Part shown: piece after piece, positions 34,066 to 42,984 of the stretch
Layout: every line of letters starts with the position of its first letter
How positions within the stretch are numbered: position 1 is the stretch's first letter
Assembly (NCBI GenBank): GCA_002337455.1
Contig: DDGC01000005.1
Coordinates: forward strand, 1-62,266
Direction of reading: 5' to 3'
Length of the DNA: 62,266 nt
From: Rhizobiales bacterium UBA1912
Lineage (GTDB): Bacteria > Pseudomonadota > Alphaproteobacteria > Rhizobiales > Devosiaceae
Notes under the pieces: generated by a model
What the model saw: the letters and a program-made list of their open reading frames with translations, nothing else
Told to the model about the DNA's origin: nothing
The model's database searches: none
Made by a program: the position numbers and the translations under genes

Positions 34066-34222
34066 GGTTTGCCCCGTAGTCGGTGATCGCGAAATAGACG
34101 CGATGCATAAGTATTAGGCAAAACCTACGCCCACCCAATGCGAACGCCAAGGTTTGGAAGTGCGGCCCTACGGCCAGAGAAGAAATATCGTGCTGGCATT
34201 TGGGCGAGCAGCAGAATGAAAC

Positions 34223-35359
34223 TTACTGCGCCGCCCGATCCCGCATCGCCGCCATGCGGTCCGATATGGCGCCCCCGGCCGAGCCCTTGTCCTTGGGATC
34301 GAGATCTTCGATATCGAGGCTGTCCGCGGCAAACTTGCGAACCTTGTCAAAAAGGCTCTCGGTCATCGCCGGGCCATCTTCCGCATCACCCGCATAGACG
34401 AGCCTGGAGACATCGGTGGCGATGGCTTCCAGTCGCGAGCGGAGCGCTGCGGCACTGAACCGCTCGGTGTCCCAGCCCTTCATGATGGCCTCCTCAAGCC
34501 CGGCAACCGATGTCTGGAGCAATTCGCTCTGTTCTGCCTGGGAGAAATCTTCCGCCAGGAGCCGTCTTGCACCCTCGGCGTCAACCTCCTGGCCCTCTTC
34601 CGCCGATTCGGTGAGCAGCGCGTTGAGGCGGCTTTCGGCCCCCGAAATTCGCGCTTCGGCCCGCCGCAGGTCGACACGGGCTTCGCTTTCCGGGTCGTTC
34701 TGGGAGAGCGTATCGCGCAGCATGGCGATCGCTTCGTCCTTGAGCCCGCTCTTTTTCTTCTTTTCCAGCCGAACCAGAAGCATTCGCGTCTGGTCTTCGA
34801 GATAACCGTTGCGCTGGCGTTCGATATTGAGCGCCGTCAGCAAATCCTCGACATCGGCGCGATAATCACCGGTCAACTGCTCGCCTGTGATCGCCTCGCC
34901 CGCATCGGGCATCAGTTCGGGGTCTATATCGGAATAATCCACATCGGCCTGACGCAGCCTTGCGGCAAGCGACGCCGAGTCACGCTCGATATCGCGGATA
35001 CGGGCCACAAGTTCCTGCTCACGCGTCTGCAAAGACCCGATGGCTGCAAACTGCTCGTCACGCTCGGTGCGCAGCGCCGCCAGTTCGGTCATCGCGGCGT
35101 CGAGCGCCACGACATTTCCCGAAATCTGGTTGCGCAGGGCGTCGATCTTGAGCTGATGCTTGCGCAGCGTGATGGCAAATTCGGCCCGCAGCTTGTCCTT
35201 GTCGGCGCGGAATTCGGCAAGCGTAACCGGCGTTGCCGCTTCGATCCTGCGTTTGGTCAGCCGGACGGCGCGACGCCAGAACGCCGGACCGATGGCGATG
35301 GCAAACAATGCCGCCGCCAGAAATCCGAGCGTGAAATACATCGCATTCTCAATGACCAT
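34223..35359 (-). CDS. Membrane-anchored coiled-coil protein
   Basis: The 378-residue protein has one N-terminal transmembrane helix (about 5-26) and then a long heptad-like charged region (about 45-190 and 200-290) rich in Ala, Glu and Arg. The tail is globular. The anchor plus cytoplasmic coiled coil suggests a scaffold or envelope/cell-division-associated protein, but I do not recognise a named family. It is monocistronic and spaced over 150 bp from its neighbours. Confidence 0.75.
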   Translation of the reverse strand: MVIENAMYFTLGFLAAALFAIAIGPAFWRRAVRLTKRRIEAATPVTLAEFRADKDKLRAEFAITLRKHQLKIDALRNQISGNVVALDAAMTELAALRTERDEQFAAIGSLQTREQELVARIRDIERDSASLAARLRQADVDYSDIDPELMPDAGEAITGEQLTGDYRADVEDLLTALNIERQRNGYLEDQTRMLLVRLEKKKKSGLKDEAIAMLRDTLSQNDPESEARVDLRRAEARISGAESRLNALLTESAEEGQEVDAEGARRLLAEDFSQAEQSELLQTSVAGLEEAIMKGWDTERFSAAALRSRLEAIATDVSRLVYAGDAEDGPAMTESLFDKVRKFAADSLDIEDLDPKDKGSAGGAISDRMAAMRDRAAQ

Positions 35360-35516
35360 ACGCCTCTCCCCCAGCGGGAAGCCCTGCCCACACCATGCCG
35401 CCGGTTTTGGCCCGGCGCCACAATTTGCTGCAGGTAACCTTACTCGATCAAATCGGGGGCGTCATCTCACAGCTGTGACATGACCCTGCGCCCTGTCCTG
35501 TCAGAACTGACGGGGA

Positions 35517-36089
35517 TCAGAATGGGTTCCAGGTCGGCTCACGCGTGAAGTTGAGGTATCCGACGGCCACCCCGGCCCGCAGCCCGACGCCCGAGCTGAT
35601 CGGCACAACATAAACGTCATTGAGCTTGAGCGCTGTCATGCCGATGCCACCGACAGCAAAAATCGAACCTTCGACCCCCGGATAGCGGTCATAGATCGAT
35701 TCCACCGAAGGCAGGTTGTAAACGAGCATCATCACCCGGCTGCCATCGGCGCCGATATTGAGCCCCAGGCTCGGGCCCTGCCAGAACACCTGATGGGTGC
35801 CCGCGTTGCGGGTGTACATCGTCCCGTCGCCATACTTGGCGCCGATGAACAGCGCACCGCCGCCTTCCTGTCCCAGAACATAGGCGTTTGGCTGGCCATA
35901 CTGCTCGAACGCCTGCTCGATCACCGACGCCAGCCCCTGGGCCACCGACCCGAAGAACTGATGGCCGGCTGAAAGGATTTCGTCGCTCGAATAGGTGTCA
36001 GACAGCGATCCCTGCTGCGCCTGTGCCGGCGCGGCGCCGACAACAAGGCCCATGGAAAGAACCAGTGCCGCCAAGAAGCGATTGATCAT
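35517..36089 (-). CDS. eipA: EipA-like envelope protein (DUF1134)
   Basis: The product is 190 residues from ATG 36089. A signal peptide (about 1-24, ending APAQAQ) is followed by the DUF1134 domain with GHQFFGSVAQGLASVIEQA, a Gly-rich GQEGGGALFIGAKYG strand pair and GLNIGADGSRVMMLVYNLP. Brucella EipA, a DUF1134 protein, is a periplasmic beta-sandwich required for envelope integrity and is regulated by CtrA there. A frame extension upstream to 36197 lacks a signal peptide and is rejected. Confidence 0.85.
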   Translation of the reverse strand: MINRFLAALVLSMGLVVGAAPAQAQQGSLSDTYSSDEILSAGHQFFGSVAQGLASVIEQAFEQYGQPNAYVLGQEGGGALFIGAKYGDGTMYTRNAGTHQVFWQGPSLGLNIGADGSRVMMLVYNLPSVESIYDRYPGVEGSIFAVGGIGMTALKLNDVYVVPISSGVGLRAGVAVGYLNFTREPTWNPF

Positions 36090-36216
36090 CAAAATATATG
36101 CTCCCACTTCGCGCGTAAAAATTTCGCGATATGCGTACCGGTTAACCAAGGCCAAACGGCCCTGCGCTAGGATCGACCGGTCCGCCCCCAACAGCATAGC
36201 GGTTCATTGAGCGATA

Positions 36217-36720
36217 ATGCGGCAAATAGGTAAACAAATCTTAACCCTTACAAAGTCTTACACGACTTTGTGCCTGCTTTTTCTCGCGCTGGGCCTCACA
36301 ACGGCAGCACCGGCGCAGGAAAAGTCCATTATCACCAATGCCCTGACCGGCGTCGCGCTATCCGGCTTCGATCCCGTGGCCTACTTTACAGAAAACGCCG
36401 CCCTGCAGGGAACACCGGTCAACGAACTGCAATGGAACGGGGTCACCTGGTATTTCGTCTCCGCTGCCAACAGGGACATCTTTGCTGCAAACCCCGAAGT
36501 CTATGCCCCCATTTTCGGCGGCCATTGCGCCATGGCCATGGCCCGCGGACATCTTTCCGACGGCAATCCGCAGATTTTCCGTATAGTCGGTGGGCGGCTG
36601 ATGCTGTTTTATTCAATCGGCAACCGCGCCGCCTTCGATATGGCGCCGGGCTCGGCGCTGGCCACGGCCGCCGTCAATTGGAACGCGCTGCCCGACCGGC
36701 GCGCGGCCCAAAGCCAATAG
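36217..36720 (+). CDS. Exported YHS-domain protein
   Basis: The 167-residue precursor has a signal peptide (hydrophobic about 17-30, cleavage near AAPAQ). The YHS-type domain (about 45-125) has LSGFDPVAYFTENAALQGTP, then WYFVSAANRDIFAANPEVYAP and FGGHCAMAMARG. YHS domains often bind metals, and the GHC segment could contribute ligands; this family's role is not known. It is divergent from eipA across 127 bp. Confidence 0.85.
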   Translation: MRQIGKQILTLTKSYTTLCLLFLALGLTTAAPAQEKSIITNALTGVALSGFDPVAYFTENAALQGTPVNELQWNGVTWYFVSAANRDIFAANPEVYAPIFGGHCAMAMARGHLSDGNPQIFRIVGGRLMLFYSIGNRAAFDMAPGSALATAAVNWNALPDRRAAQSQ

Positions 36721-36818
36721 AGTACAGGGCGCACGATAAACTTGGCGTTGCCCTGCCCCGCTTGCACAGTAAAGTGCATTGAAATTTGATTCGAACAACG
36801 AAGAGCGAGAATTTGGCC

Positions 36819-37478
36819 ATGACGAGCATTGTCGAACTGAGCGCGCCGGACCTTGCCGCAATGCTGTGCTCGCGTGTCTGCCACGACCTCATCAATCCTG
36901 TGGGCGCTATCGGCAATGGGCTTGAAGTCCTCGCCGACCCCACCCAGGTCGATATGCAGACGTTTGCCAAGGAACTCATCGAAAACTCAACGCGGCAGGC
37001 CCGCGCCAAGCTCGAGTTTGCCCGCCTCGCCTTTGGCGCGTCCTCGACGGCCGGCACCGAGATCGACACCCGCGAGGCAGATCGCGTCGCCTCGCTCCTG
37101 ATGGCCGGGGAAAAGGCTGACCTCGACTGGAAGGTCACCCCCATGCTGTTGCCCAAGAACAAGGCCAAGCTGCTGCTCAACATGCTGCTTATCGTCGTCG
37201 CCGGCGTTCCGCGCGGCGGCACGGTCACTGTCGAGGTGGAAGGCGACGCAGGCGCCGAGAATTTCACCATCACCGCGACGGGCCCCAAAACCCTCATCCC
37301 CAACGCCGTGCAGGGTCTTCTTGCCGGCACGCCGGAAGAGGGCAGCGTCGACGCCCGCGGCATTCAGCCCTTTTACACCGGCGTCCTCGCGCGCCTATCC
37401 CACATGGGGCTCAACCTCGCGCTCGATGGCGAGATCCTGCGCTTCACCGCCGATCCGCTGTCGCACACCATCGACTAG
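36819..37478 (+). CDS. chpT: Histidine phosphotransferase ChpT
   Basis: The product is 219 residues from ATG 36819. The DHp-like helix contains the phosphorylated His in SRVCHDLINPVGAIGNG (H22), and a degenerate ATPase-like domain follows (about 85-215). ChpT passes phosphate from CckA to CtrA and CpdR. It lies 2.2 kb from ctrA on the opposite strand, a strong functional link. A frame extension to 36786 has no better start. Confidence 0.93.
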   Translation: MTSIVELSAPDLAAMLCSRVCHDLINPVGAIGNGLEVLADPTQVDMQTFAKELIENSTRQARAKLEFARLAFGASSTAGTEIDTREADRVASLLMAGEKADLDWKVTPMLLPKNKAKLLLNMLLIVVAGVPRGGTVTVEVEGDAGAENFTITATGPKTLIPNAVQGLLAGTPEEGSVDARGIQPFYTGVLARLSHMGLNLALDGEILRFTADPLSHTID

Positions 37479-37580
37479 GCCTTACGCGCAGGCCAAAATG
37501 GGGCGCCTTACCCATTCGCTAACCATTGTGGCGGTAAACTCCCTCCGATCCCGGGCGCAATTTGCCCGGGAAGCTGAGGG

Positions 37581-37949
37581 ATGGACCCCATGAAATCGTG
37601 CCTGATCGTTGACGATTCCAGCGTCATCCGCAAAGTCGCGCGGCGTATTCTCGAAGACATGGATTTCATTGTCGACGAGGCCGAGGACGGGCAGGAAGCA
37701 TACGAAAAATGCGGCCAGGAAATGCCCGACGTCATCCTGCTCGACTGGCAGATGCCTATCATGAGCGGCCTTGAATTTCTCAAGGCACTGCGCGGCTATG
37801 CCGGTGGCGACAAGCCCAGGATCGTCTATTGCCTCGCCGAGCGCGACATCGGCCATATCGCCATGGCCCGCAAGGCTGGCGCCAACGATCACATGCTCAA
37901 GCCGTTCGACCAGCACATGCTCGAATCCAAATTCCAGCCCTTCGTCTAG
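37581..37949 (+). CDS. Single-domain response regulator (CheY-like)
   Basis: The 122-residue protein is a lone receiver: acidic pair D11/D12 (LIVDDSS), phosphoacceptor D55 in ILLDWQMP, a switch residue in the IVYCLAERD region, and a Lys in LKPFD. It has no output domain. The nearby chpT gene makes it a possible phosphate acceptor or sink in the CckA-ChpT-CtrA relay, which is inferred from position only. Sequence details do not match DivK or CpdR convincingly. ATG 37590 is an alternative start with better spacing from GAGGG. Confidence 0.88.
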   Translation: MDPMKSCLIVDDSSVIRKVARRILEDMDFIVDEAEDGQEAYEKCGQEMPDVILLDWQMPIMSGLEFLKALRGYAGGDKPRIVYCLAERDIGHIAMARKAGANDHMLKPFDQHMLESKFQPFV

Positions 37950-38130
37950 CCTGCATAGACAGTTAGGTCGTCGCACACATGTGTGTGACGGGGAATGCCA
38001 CAGCCTAGCCAATTGCTGTATGCTCAAATTGTTGCGCTATCGATGACGACGGCGCTCCGTGCAGCGCGGTGTGCCCGTGCCCCGGGGGAAATGCGAGGCA
38101 CCGCGCTCCTTGTGAACCGAGGAGACGAGC

Positions 38131-38922
38131 ATGCCCGTGTATTCAAATCCCGCTCTTGCCCAACCCAATGTGTCCGAACGCGCCATCCGCGCGATTTCCA
38201 CGGCCGACGTTTTCGACGCCCTCGGCCGCGGCGTGTCCGATTTCTGGCGCCATCCGTCCCACTATCTTTTCCTGGCCCTCATTTACCCGGCCGTCGGTAT
38301 TGTGCTGGCCGTGTGGAGCGCCGGGGGCGCGACATTTCCCCTGCTCTATCCGTTGGCAACCGGTTTCGCGCTTATCGGCCCGCTCGCAGCCATCGGCCTG
38401 TACGAACTCAGCCGGCGCCGCGAACAGGGCGAAGATGACAGCCCCCGCCATGCCTTCGGCGTGCTCAAACACCCTGCCATCGGTTCGATCGTCCTTCTGG
38501 GCGCGATGCTGGCCGTGATTTTCGCGCTGTGGATCGCAGCGGCCGGAGCCATTTACAGCGCACATTTCGGGATGAACCCGCCAGAAACGCTCATGGCCCT
38601 TATCACCGAGACCTTCACCACCACGCGCGGCTGGAGCCTGCTGTTCTGGGGCAATCTCGTCGGACTTGCCTTTGCATTTGTCGTGCTGGCCACCACAGCC
38701 ATCGCCTTCCCGCTGCTCGTCGATCGCGGCGGTAGCGCTGGCGAAGCCGTCGCCGTTTCAGTCCGCGCGTTCGCCACCAATCCGGTTCAAATGACGGTTT
38801 TCGGGCTGGTGGTCGCGGTCATGGTGTTTGTTGCGTCGCTGCCGCTATTTGTCGGCCTTGCCCTCGCCCTGCCCATGCTCGGGCACGCGACATGGCATCT
38901 CTACCGCAAACTCGTGGTCTAA
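38131..38922 (+). CDS. DUF2189 integral membrane protein
   Basis: The 263-residue protein has about six transmembrane helices in pairs (about 45-65, 70-95, 115-140, 165-195, 215-250). The N-terminal RAISTADVFDALGRGVSDFW and central YELSRRREQGEDDS fit the DUF2189 family of cytochrome-oxidase-subunit-like membrane proteins of unknown role. It is monocistronic and ends at a perfect hairpin (38925-38942) shared with the convergent gene. Confidence 0.82.
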   Translation: MPVYSNPALAQPNVSERAIRAISTADVFDALGRGVSDFWRHPSHYLFLALIYPAVGIVLAVWSAGGATFPLLYPLATGFALIGPLAAIGLYELSRRREQGEDDSPRHAFGVLKHPAIGSIVLLGAMLAVIFALWIAAAGAIYSAHFGMNPPETLMALITETFTTTRGWSLLFWGNLVGLAFAFVVLATTAIAFPLLVDRGGSAGEAVAVSVRAFATNPVQMTVFGLVVAVMVFVASLPLFVGLALALPMLGHATWHLYRKLVV

Positions 38923-38949
38923 CGCCGGACGCCCGCGTCCGGGCGCGGG

Positions 38950-39555
38950 CTAGTCGGCAATTTCGAGAAGCGCGTACGCCACCACGGTGTCGTCCTCTAC
39001 CGCATAGGTCACAGCGCGGTAGAGCGGCGCGGAGTCGTCGTCATAAAATATCATGCCGTCACCAGAGCCGTCGTCCTCGCCGAAAATGTTGCGAACCTGC
39101 GAGGCGGACGCCCCGAGGCCCGGCAGATCGATGCTCAGCGCAAGATCGGTCTGCGCACATTGCCAGGCTTCGAGCGCTGGCCCATGCTCCACCGCCAATG
39201 CGTTAAATCGCCCCTCCGAACTGCTTTCAGAGAGCAGCCACAGCACCGATCCAGTCTCGAGCACGTAGCAGATTTCGTTGAACTGATCGAAACCGGCGTC
39301 GGCCTTGCGCACCTGCCCACCCAGCTTGATGGCAAGCTCGGGCAACAAGGTCTTCCCGACGGCCAACTCGATAGCACCCAACCTGATGGCACCATAGCCG
39401 TCGATGTCGGCAGGGTTGGGCGCGTCGATCAGGGTGTACCGGGCCATCATCGCTCTATGGAACCCATCCGGCCAGCGCGGTGCCTGCGCGGCAGCGGTTC
39501 CGCAAAACGCGACAACGGCAACAGCCGCCATCGCCAGTGATCTGCTCGTGAACAT
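38950..39555 (-). CDS. Exported hypothetical protein
   Basis: The product is 201 residues from ATG 39555 (GGGGAGG 6 bp upstream). The signal peptide spans about 1-23 (cleavage near TAAAQ). The mature part has a Cys pair (EICYVLETG and WQCAQTD) that could form a disulfide, and an Asp/Gly-rich stretch near 165. I do not recognise a family. It lies downstream of ctrA on the same strand but behind a terminator. Confidence 0.7.
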   Translation of the reverse strand: MFTSRSLAMAAVAVVAFCGTAAAQAPRWPDGFHRAMMARYTLIDAPNPADIDGYGAIRLGAIELAVGKTLLPELAIKLGGQVRKADAGFDQFNEICYVLETGSVLWLLSESSSEGRFNALAVEHGPALEAWQCAQTDLALSIDLPGLGASASQVRNIFGEDDGSGDGMIFYDDDSAPLYRAVTYAVEDDTVVAYALLEIAD

Positions 39556-39569
39556 TCTCGCCTCCCCGA

Positions 39570-39604
39570 AAAACAAATAGCCCGCGCGAGGGGATCGCAC
39601 GGGC
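39570..39604 (-). terminator. Terminator of ctrA
   Basis: On the minus strand GCCCGTGCGA-TCCCC-TCGCGCGGGC forms a 10-bp stem (one wobble pair) followed by TATTTGTTTTT. It lies 37 bp after the ctrA stop. Confidence 0.8.
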
Positions 39605-39640
39605 CATTATAGCTAAGCAAAGGTCTTGCAGGAACGCCGG

Positions 39641-40342
39641 TCAGGCGCTTTCGGCCAACTCGTTCTCGTCGGGCTCGCGCAGCACATAGCCGCGACCCCA
39701 TACGGTCTCGATGTAATTCTTGCCTGCTGTGGCCACCGAAAGCTTCTTGCGCAGCTTGCAGATGAACACGTCGATGATTTTCAGTTCCGGCTCATCCATC
39801 CCGCCATAGAGATGGTTGAGGAACATTTCCTTGGTGAGCGTCGTGCCCTTGCGGAGCGAGAGCAGCTCAAGCATCTGATATTCCTTGCCCGTCAGGTGAA
39901 CGCGCTGGCCACCCACTTCGACAGTCTTGGTGTCGAGATTGACGGAAAGATCGCCGGTGTTGATGACCGACTGCGCATGGCCCTTGGACCGGCGCACGAT
40001 GGCGTGAATACGGGCAACCAGTTCGTCCTTGTGGAACGGCTTGGTCATGTAATCGTCGGCCCCGAAACCCAGACCGCGTACCTTGTCTTCGATCCCTGCC
40101 AGGCCTGAAAGGATCAGGATGGGGGTCTGAACCTTCGCAACGCGCAGCGTGCGCAGCACTTCATACCCGCTCATGTCCGGCAGATTGAGGTCAAGCAAAA
40201 TGATGTCGTAATCATAGAGCTTGCCAAGATCGACACCTTCCTCACCGAGGTCGGTGGTGTACGCATTGAAACTCTCGGATTTGAGCATCAACTCGATGCT
40301 CTGCGCTGTCGCGCTGTCGTCCTCTATCAAGAGCACACGCAT
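39641..40342 (-). CDS. ctrA: Cell-cycle master regulator CtrA
   Basis: The 233-residue OmpR-type response regulator has MRVLLIEDDSATAQSIELM at the N-terminus, phosphoacceptor D51 in ILLDLNLPDMSGYE, GFGADDYMTKPF, and a winged-helix domain with LSLRKGTTLTKEMFLNHLYG and IDVFICKLRKKL. It matches CtrA nearly throughout. It controls cell-cycle and flagellar genes, binds TTAA-N7-TTAA, and is phosphorylated through ChpT. ATG 40342 has AAGGGG 6 bp upstream; a longer frame to 40414 is a shadow. It is divergent from fliI. Confidence 0.97.
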   Translation of the reverse strand: MRVLLIEDDSATAQSIELMLKSESFNAYTTDLGEEGVDLGKLYDYDIILLDLNLPDMSGYEVLRTLRVAKVQTPILILSGLAGIEDKVRGLGFGADDYMTKPFHKDELVARIHAIVRRSKGHAQSVINTGDLSVNLDTKTVEVGGQRVHLTGKEYQMLELLSLRKGTTLTKEMFLNHLYGGMDEPELKIIDVFICKLRKKLSVATAGKNYIETVWGRGYVLREPDENELAESA

Positions 40343-40745
40343 GCCAATCCCCTTAAATCCAACAAGCCCCTGCTGGGACCGGGCGTCCAGCTCGATCCCG
40401 ACGCCCTTAACCAAACCCTACTGGGTACGATTCGAAGCTACCGGTAATTAGTTAACAAAGTTTAATTCAGTCGGGCAATATGCGATTTGCATTAACTGAA
40501 CAAGGTGTTAACTCGTTGAAATATAACGATAAATATAAAGAATTTTTCTTAATGCACAACGTTAAGAAAGCCCTTCAAGCGACTCTTGGGACTCATTGAA
40601 CCGGGTCTGGGAGGGGGAAGCAGACGCGCGCTGAGGCGCAGCGAAAAAATTTGCTCAACTTTCGGCAATATCGCCATAACCTTAAGGATGAGTTACCAAT
40701 GTGGCCAATTCTTGATGCGAATCATATCCAATGGAGAGGCCCGCG
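40343..40745. promoter_or_regulatory. ctrA-fliI divergent regulatory region
   Basis: This 403-bp region holds three GANTC sites for the cell-cycle methylase CcrM (40429-40433, 40581-40585, 40590-40594). TTAA half-sites occur at 40452-40455, 40462-40465, 40492-40495, 40508-40511, 40549-40552 and 40562-40565. The pair at 40452/40462 has a 6-bp spacing. The stretch 40515-40555 is AT-rich. This fits methylation-sensitive and autoregulated ctrA promoters, as known in Caulobacter. Confidence 0.65.
40682..40696 (+). promoter_or_regulatory. CtrA-like box of fliI
   Basis: TTAA-GGATGAG-TTAC has the full N7 spacing with one mismatch. It lies 50 bp upstream of the fliI start, so fliI-fliJ is a probable CtrA target. 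Confidence 0.6.
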
Positions 40746-42080
40746 GTGCAGTCCCTGATCTCCGACATTGAGGCAATCGACGAGATCGAAGTCTTCGGCC
40801 GGGTCAAGACCGTGCAGGGCCTCTTGATCGAAGTCGTGGGTCCGGTGCGCGAATTGCGGGTCGGCGGACGCGTCACGATTGAAACCCAGATCGGATCCAG
40901 CCTTGCCTGCGAAATCATCGGCTTTCGCGATGGTCTGGCCCTGTGCCTGCCCTTCGGCCCGGTCGAAGGCGTCAGGCTTGGCTGCAAGGCGGTGTTTGCC
41001 GGCCATGACGGCGCCGTCTATCCCGACAAGACCTGGCTGGGCCGTGTGCTCAATGCCGAAGCAAGGCCAATCGACGGCGGCGCGCCCCTGATGCGCGGCG
41101 CAGCGCCCTACGCACTTCGCAATCTGCCCCTGCCAGCCCATGAGCGCGGCCGCGTCGGCGGCCCCATCGATCTCGGCGTTAGGTGCCTCAACACCTTCGC
41201 CACCTGCTGCGATGGTCAGCGCATGGGCATCTTCGCCGGCTCGGGCGTCGGCAAATCAGTCCTCATGAGCATGCTGGCCCGCAACACCGATGTGGACATC
41301 TCGATTATCGGCCTGATCGGCGAGCGGGGCCGCGAGGTCCAGGAGTTCATCACCGAACAGCTCGGCGAGGAAGGCATGAAAAAGGCCATCGTTGTCGTCG
41401 CCACCTCCGATGAATCCGCCCTTATGCGCCGCCAGGCCGCCTATCTCACGGTTACCCTGGCCGAATACTTTCGCGATCAGGGCAAGCGCGTCTTGTGCAT
41501 GATGGACAGCCTCACCCGCTTTGCCATGGCCCAGCGCGAGATCGGCCTTGCCACCGGCGAGCCGCCCACCGCCAAGGGTTATCCGCCCACGGTGTTCACC
41601 GAATTGCCACGATTGCTCGAAAGGGCGGGCCCGGGATTGGTTAATTCGGGCTCTGTTACCGGTCTATTTACCGTTTTGGTAGAAGGTGACGATCACAACG
41701 AGCCCATTGCGGATGCCGTTCGCGGTATTCTCGATGGTCACATTGTGATGGAGCGATCCATTGCCGAACGGGGACGCTATCCTGCCGTCAATGTTCTTCG
41801 CTCTGTATCGCGCACCATGCCCGGATGCGTGCCGGAGAATTTCCGGCCCACTTTGAGCAAGGCGCGTGAACTGATGTCGGTTTACGCCGACATGGAGGAA
41901 CTGATCCGGCTGGGGGCTTACCGGAAAGGATCGGATCCCAAGGTTGACCGCGCCATCGCGCTCAACCCGGCGCTGGAGGCGTTTTTGAGCCAGCAGTCGG
42001 ATGAGCGTACCAATATCGCCGACGGCTACAATCTGCTGGCGACGATTCTGGGAACGGCTGGGGCGGGGGATGCGGCTTGA
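40746..42080 (+). CDS. fliI: Flagellum-specific ATPase FliI
   Basis: The product is 444 residues. F1-beta-like core motifs are Walker A GIFAGSGVGKSVLMSM (near residue 158), GERGREVQEF, Walker B VLCMMDSLTRFAMAQREI (near 240), and GYPPTVFTELPRLLERAG. It powers unfolding and entry of flagellar export substrates. GTG 40746 follows GGAGAGG by 6 bp and is preferred; ATG 40731 would add five residues. It is followed by fliJ 19 bp later. Confidence 0.95.
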   Translation: MQSLISDIEAIDEIEVFGRVKTVQGLLIEVVGPVRELRVGGRVTIETQIGSSLACEIIGFRDGLALCLPFGPVEGVRLGCKAVFAGHDGAVYPDKTWLGRVLNAEARPIDGGAPLMRGAAPYALRNLPLPAHERGRVGGPIDLGVRCLNTFATCCDGQRMGIFAGSGVGKSVLMSMLARNTDVDISIIGLIGERGREVQEFITEQLGEEGMKKAIVVVATSDESALMRRQAAYLTVTLAEYFRDQGKRVLCMMDSLTRFAMAQREIGLATGEPPTAKGYPPTVFTELPRLLERAGPGLVNSGSVTGLFTVLVEGDDHNEPIADAVRGILDGHIVMERSIAERGRYPAVNVLRSVSRTMPGCVPENFRPTLSKARELMSVYADMEELIRLGAYRKGSDPKVDRAIALNPALEAFLSQQSDERTNIADGYNLLATILGTAGAGDAA

Positions 42081-42099
42081 TGAGTAAGGAGTACAAGTC

Positions 42100-42510
42100 A
42101 TGAAGTCCAAGAGCGCGAGCCTGATCCGCCTCAAGAAGTTTCAGGTGGACGAGAAGCGCCGCCAGGTCCTCCAGATCGAGACCATGGTCGCCGATTTCGA
42201 GCGCATGGCCGCCGAACTCGACCAGCAGATCGACATCGAGCACAAAAAGACCGGCATCTCCGATGTCGCCCATTTTGCCTATTCGACCTTCGCCAAGGCT
42301 GCCATCACCCGCCGTGACAATCTCCTGACTTCGGCCGGGGACATGAAAGGCAAGCTCGAAGCCGCACAGGACGAACTGGCCGAAGCCATCGAAGATCTCA
42401 AGAAGGTCGAACTGCTCGACGCGCGCGAACATCAGCGCGAAAAAGACGAGCAGCAAAAGCGCGAACAGGCCGAATTCGACGAAATCGGGCGTCTGCGCTA
42501 CCGCCGCTAG
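42100..42510 (+). CDS. fliJ: Flagellar export chaperone FliJ
   Basis: The 136-residue protein is almost entirely charged helix and is predicted to form an antiparallel coiled coil, as in FliJ: RLKKFQVDEKRRQVLQIE at the N-terminus and EHQREKDEQQKREQ at the C-terminus. FliJ acts as the stalk of the FliI hexamer and escorts export chaperones. The length fits, and its position directly after fliI is the conserved one. Confidence 0.88.
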   Translation: MKSKSASLIRLKKFQVDEKRRQVLQIETMVADFERMAAELDQQIDIEHKKTGISDVAHFAYSTFAKAAITRRDNLLTSAGDMKGKLEAAQDELAEAIEDLKKVELLDAREHQREKDEQQKREQAEFDEIGRLRYRR

Positions 42511-42550
42511 AGTGCTTCGAGAATAAGTGGTTACCCATCGGGACGCCGTC

Positions 42551-42883
42551 ATGGATTTCGATGAAGTCTTCGCAATTGCGTCCACCTTCCCTGGCGTCGT
42601 CCGATCGACCAGCTACGGCACGCCGTCGATCAAACTGGGCACCAAATTCCTGCTCCGCGAGCGCGAACCCGGCATTCTGGCCATCCAGCGCCCCTCGATC
42701 GATGAACGTGACATGCTGATCGAGGCCGAACCGGACCTGTTCTTCATCACAGATCACTATCGGGATTATCCCTACGTCCTGATCCGTCTCGACCGGCTCG
42801 CGCCTGATCATTTCCGCGCGCTGTTTGAAACGATTTGGCGCGAGAAGGCGAATAAATCGCAGGTTTCGGCCTATAAGCCCTGA
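42551..42883 (+). CDS. MmcQ/YjbR family protein
   Basis: The 110-residue protein matches the YjbR fold: ASTFPGVVRSTSYGTPSIKL, then LREREPGILAIQRPSIDERD, and ITDHYRDYPYVLIRLDRL. The family has a double-wing DNA-binding-like fold but an unknown role. ATG 42551 is the most natural start; a GTG at 42527 would add eight residues. It follows fliJ by 40 bp, probably without functional connection. Confidence 0.82.
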   Translation: MDFDEVFAIASTFPGVVRSTSYGTPSIKLGTKFLLREREPGILAIQRPSIDERDMLIEAEPDLFFITDHYRDYPYVLIRLDRLAPDHFRALFETIWREKANKSQVSAYKP

Positions 42884-42984
42884 TTATTGCGCAATGATCC
42901 CGCCAATATCGGCTTGACGAGCGCAATATTTTTCTATTCGCTCTGCCGATCACGAACCAATGACCTCTGAGGGGATGGCCAGAC

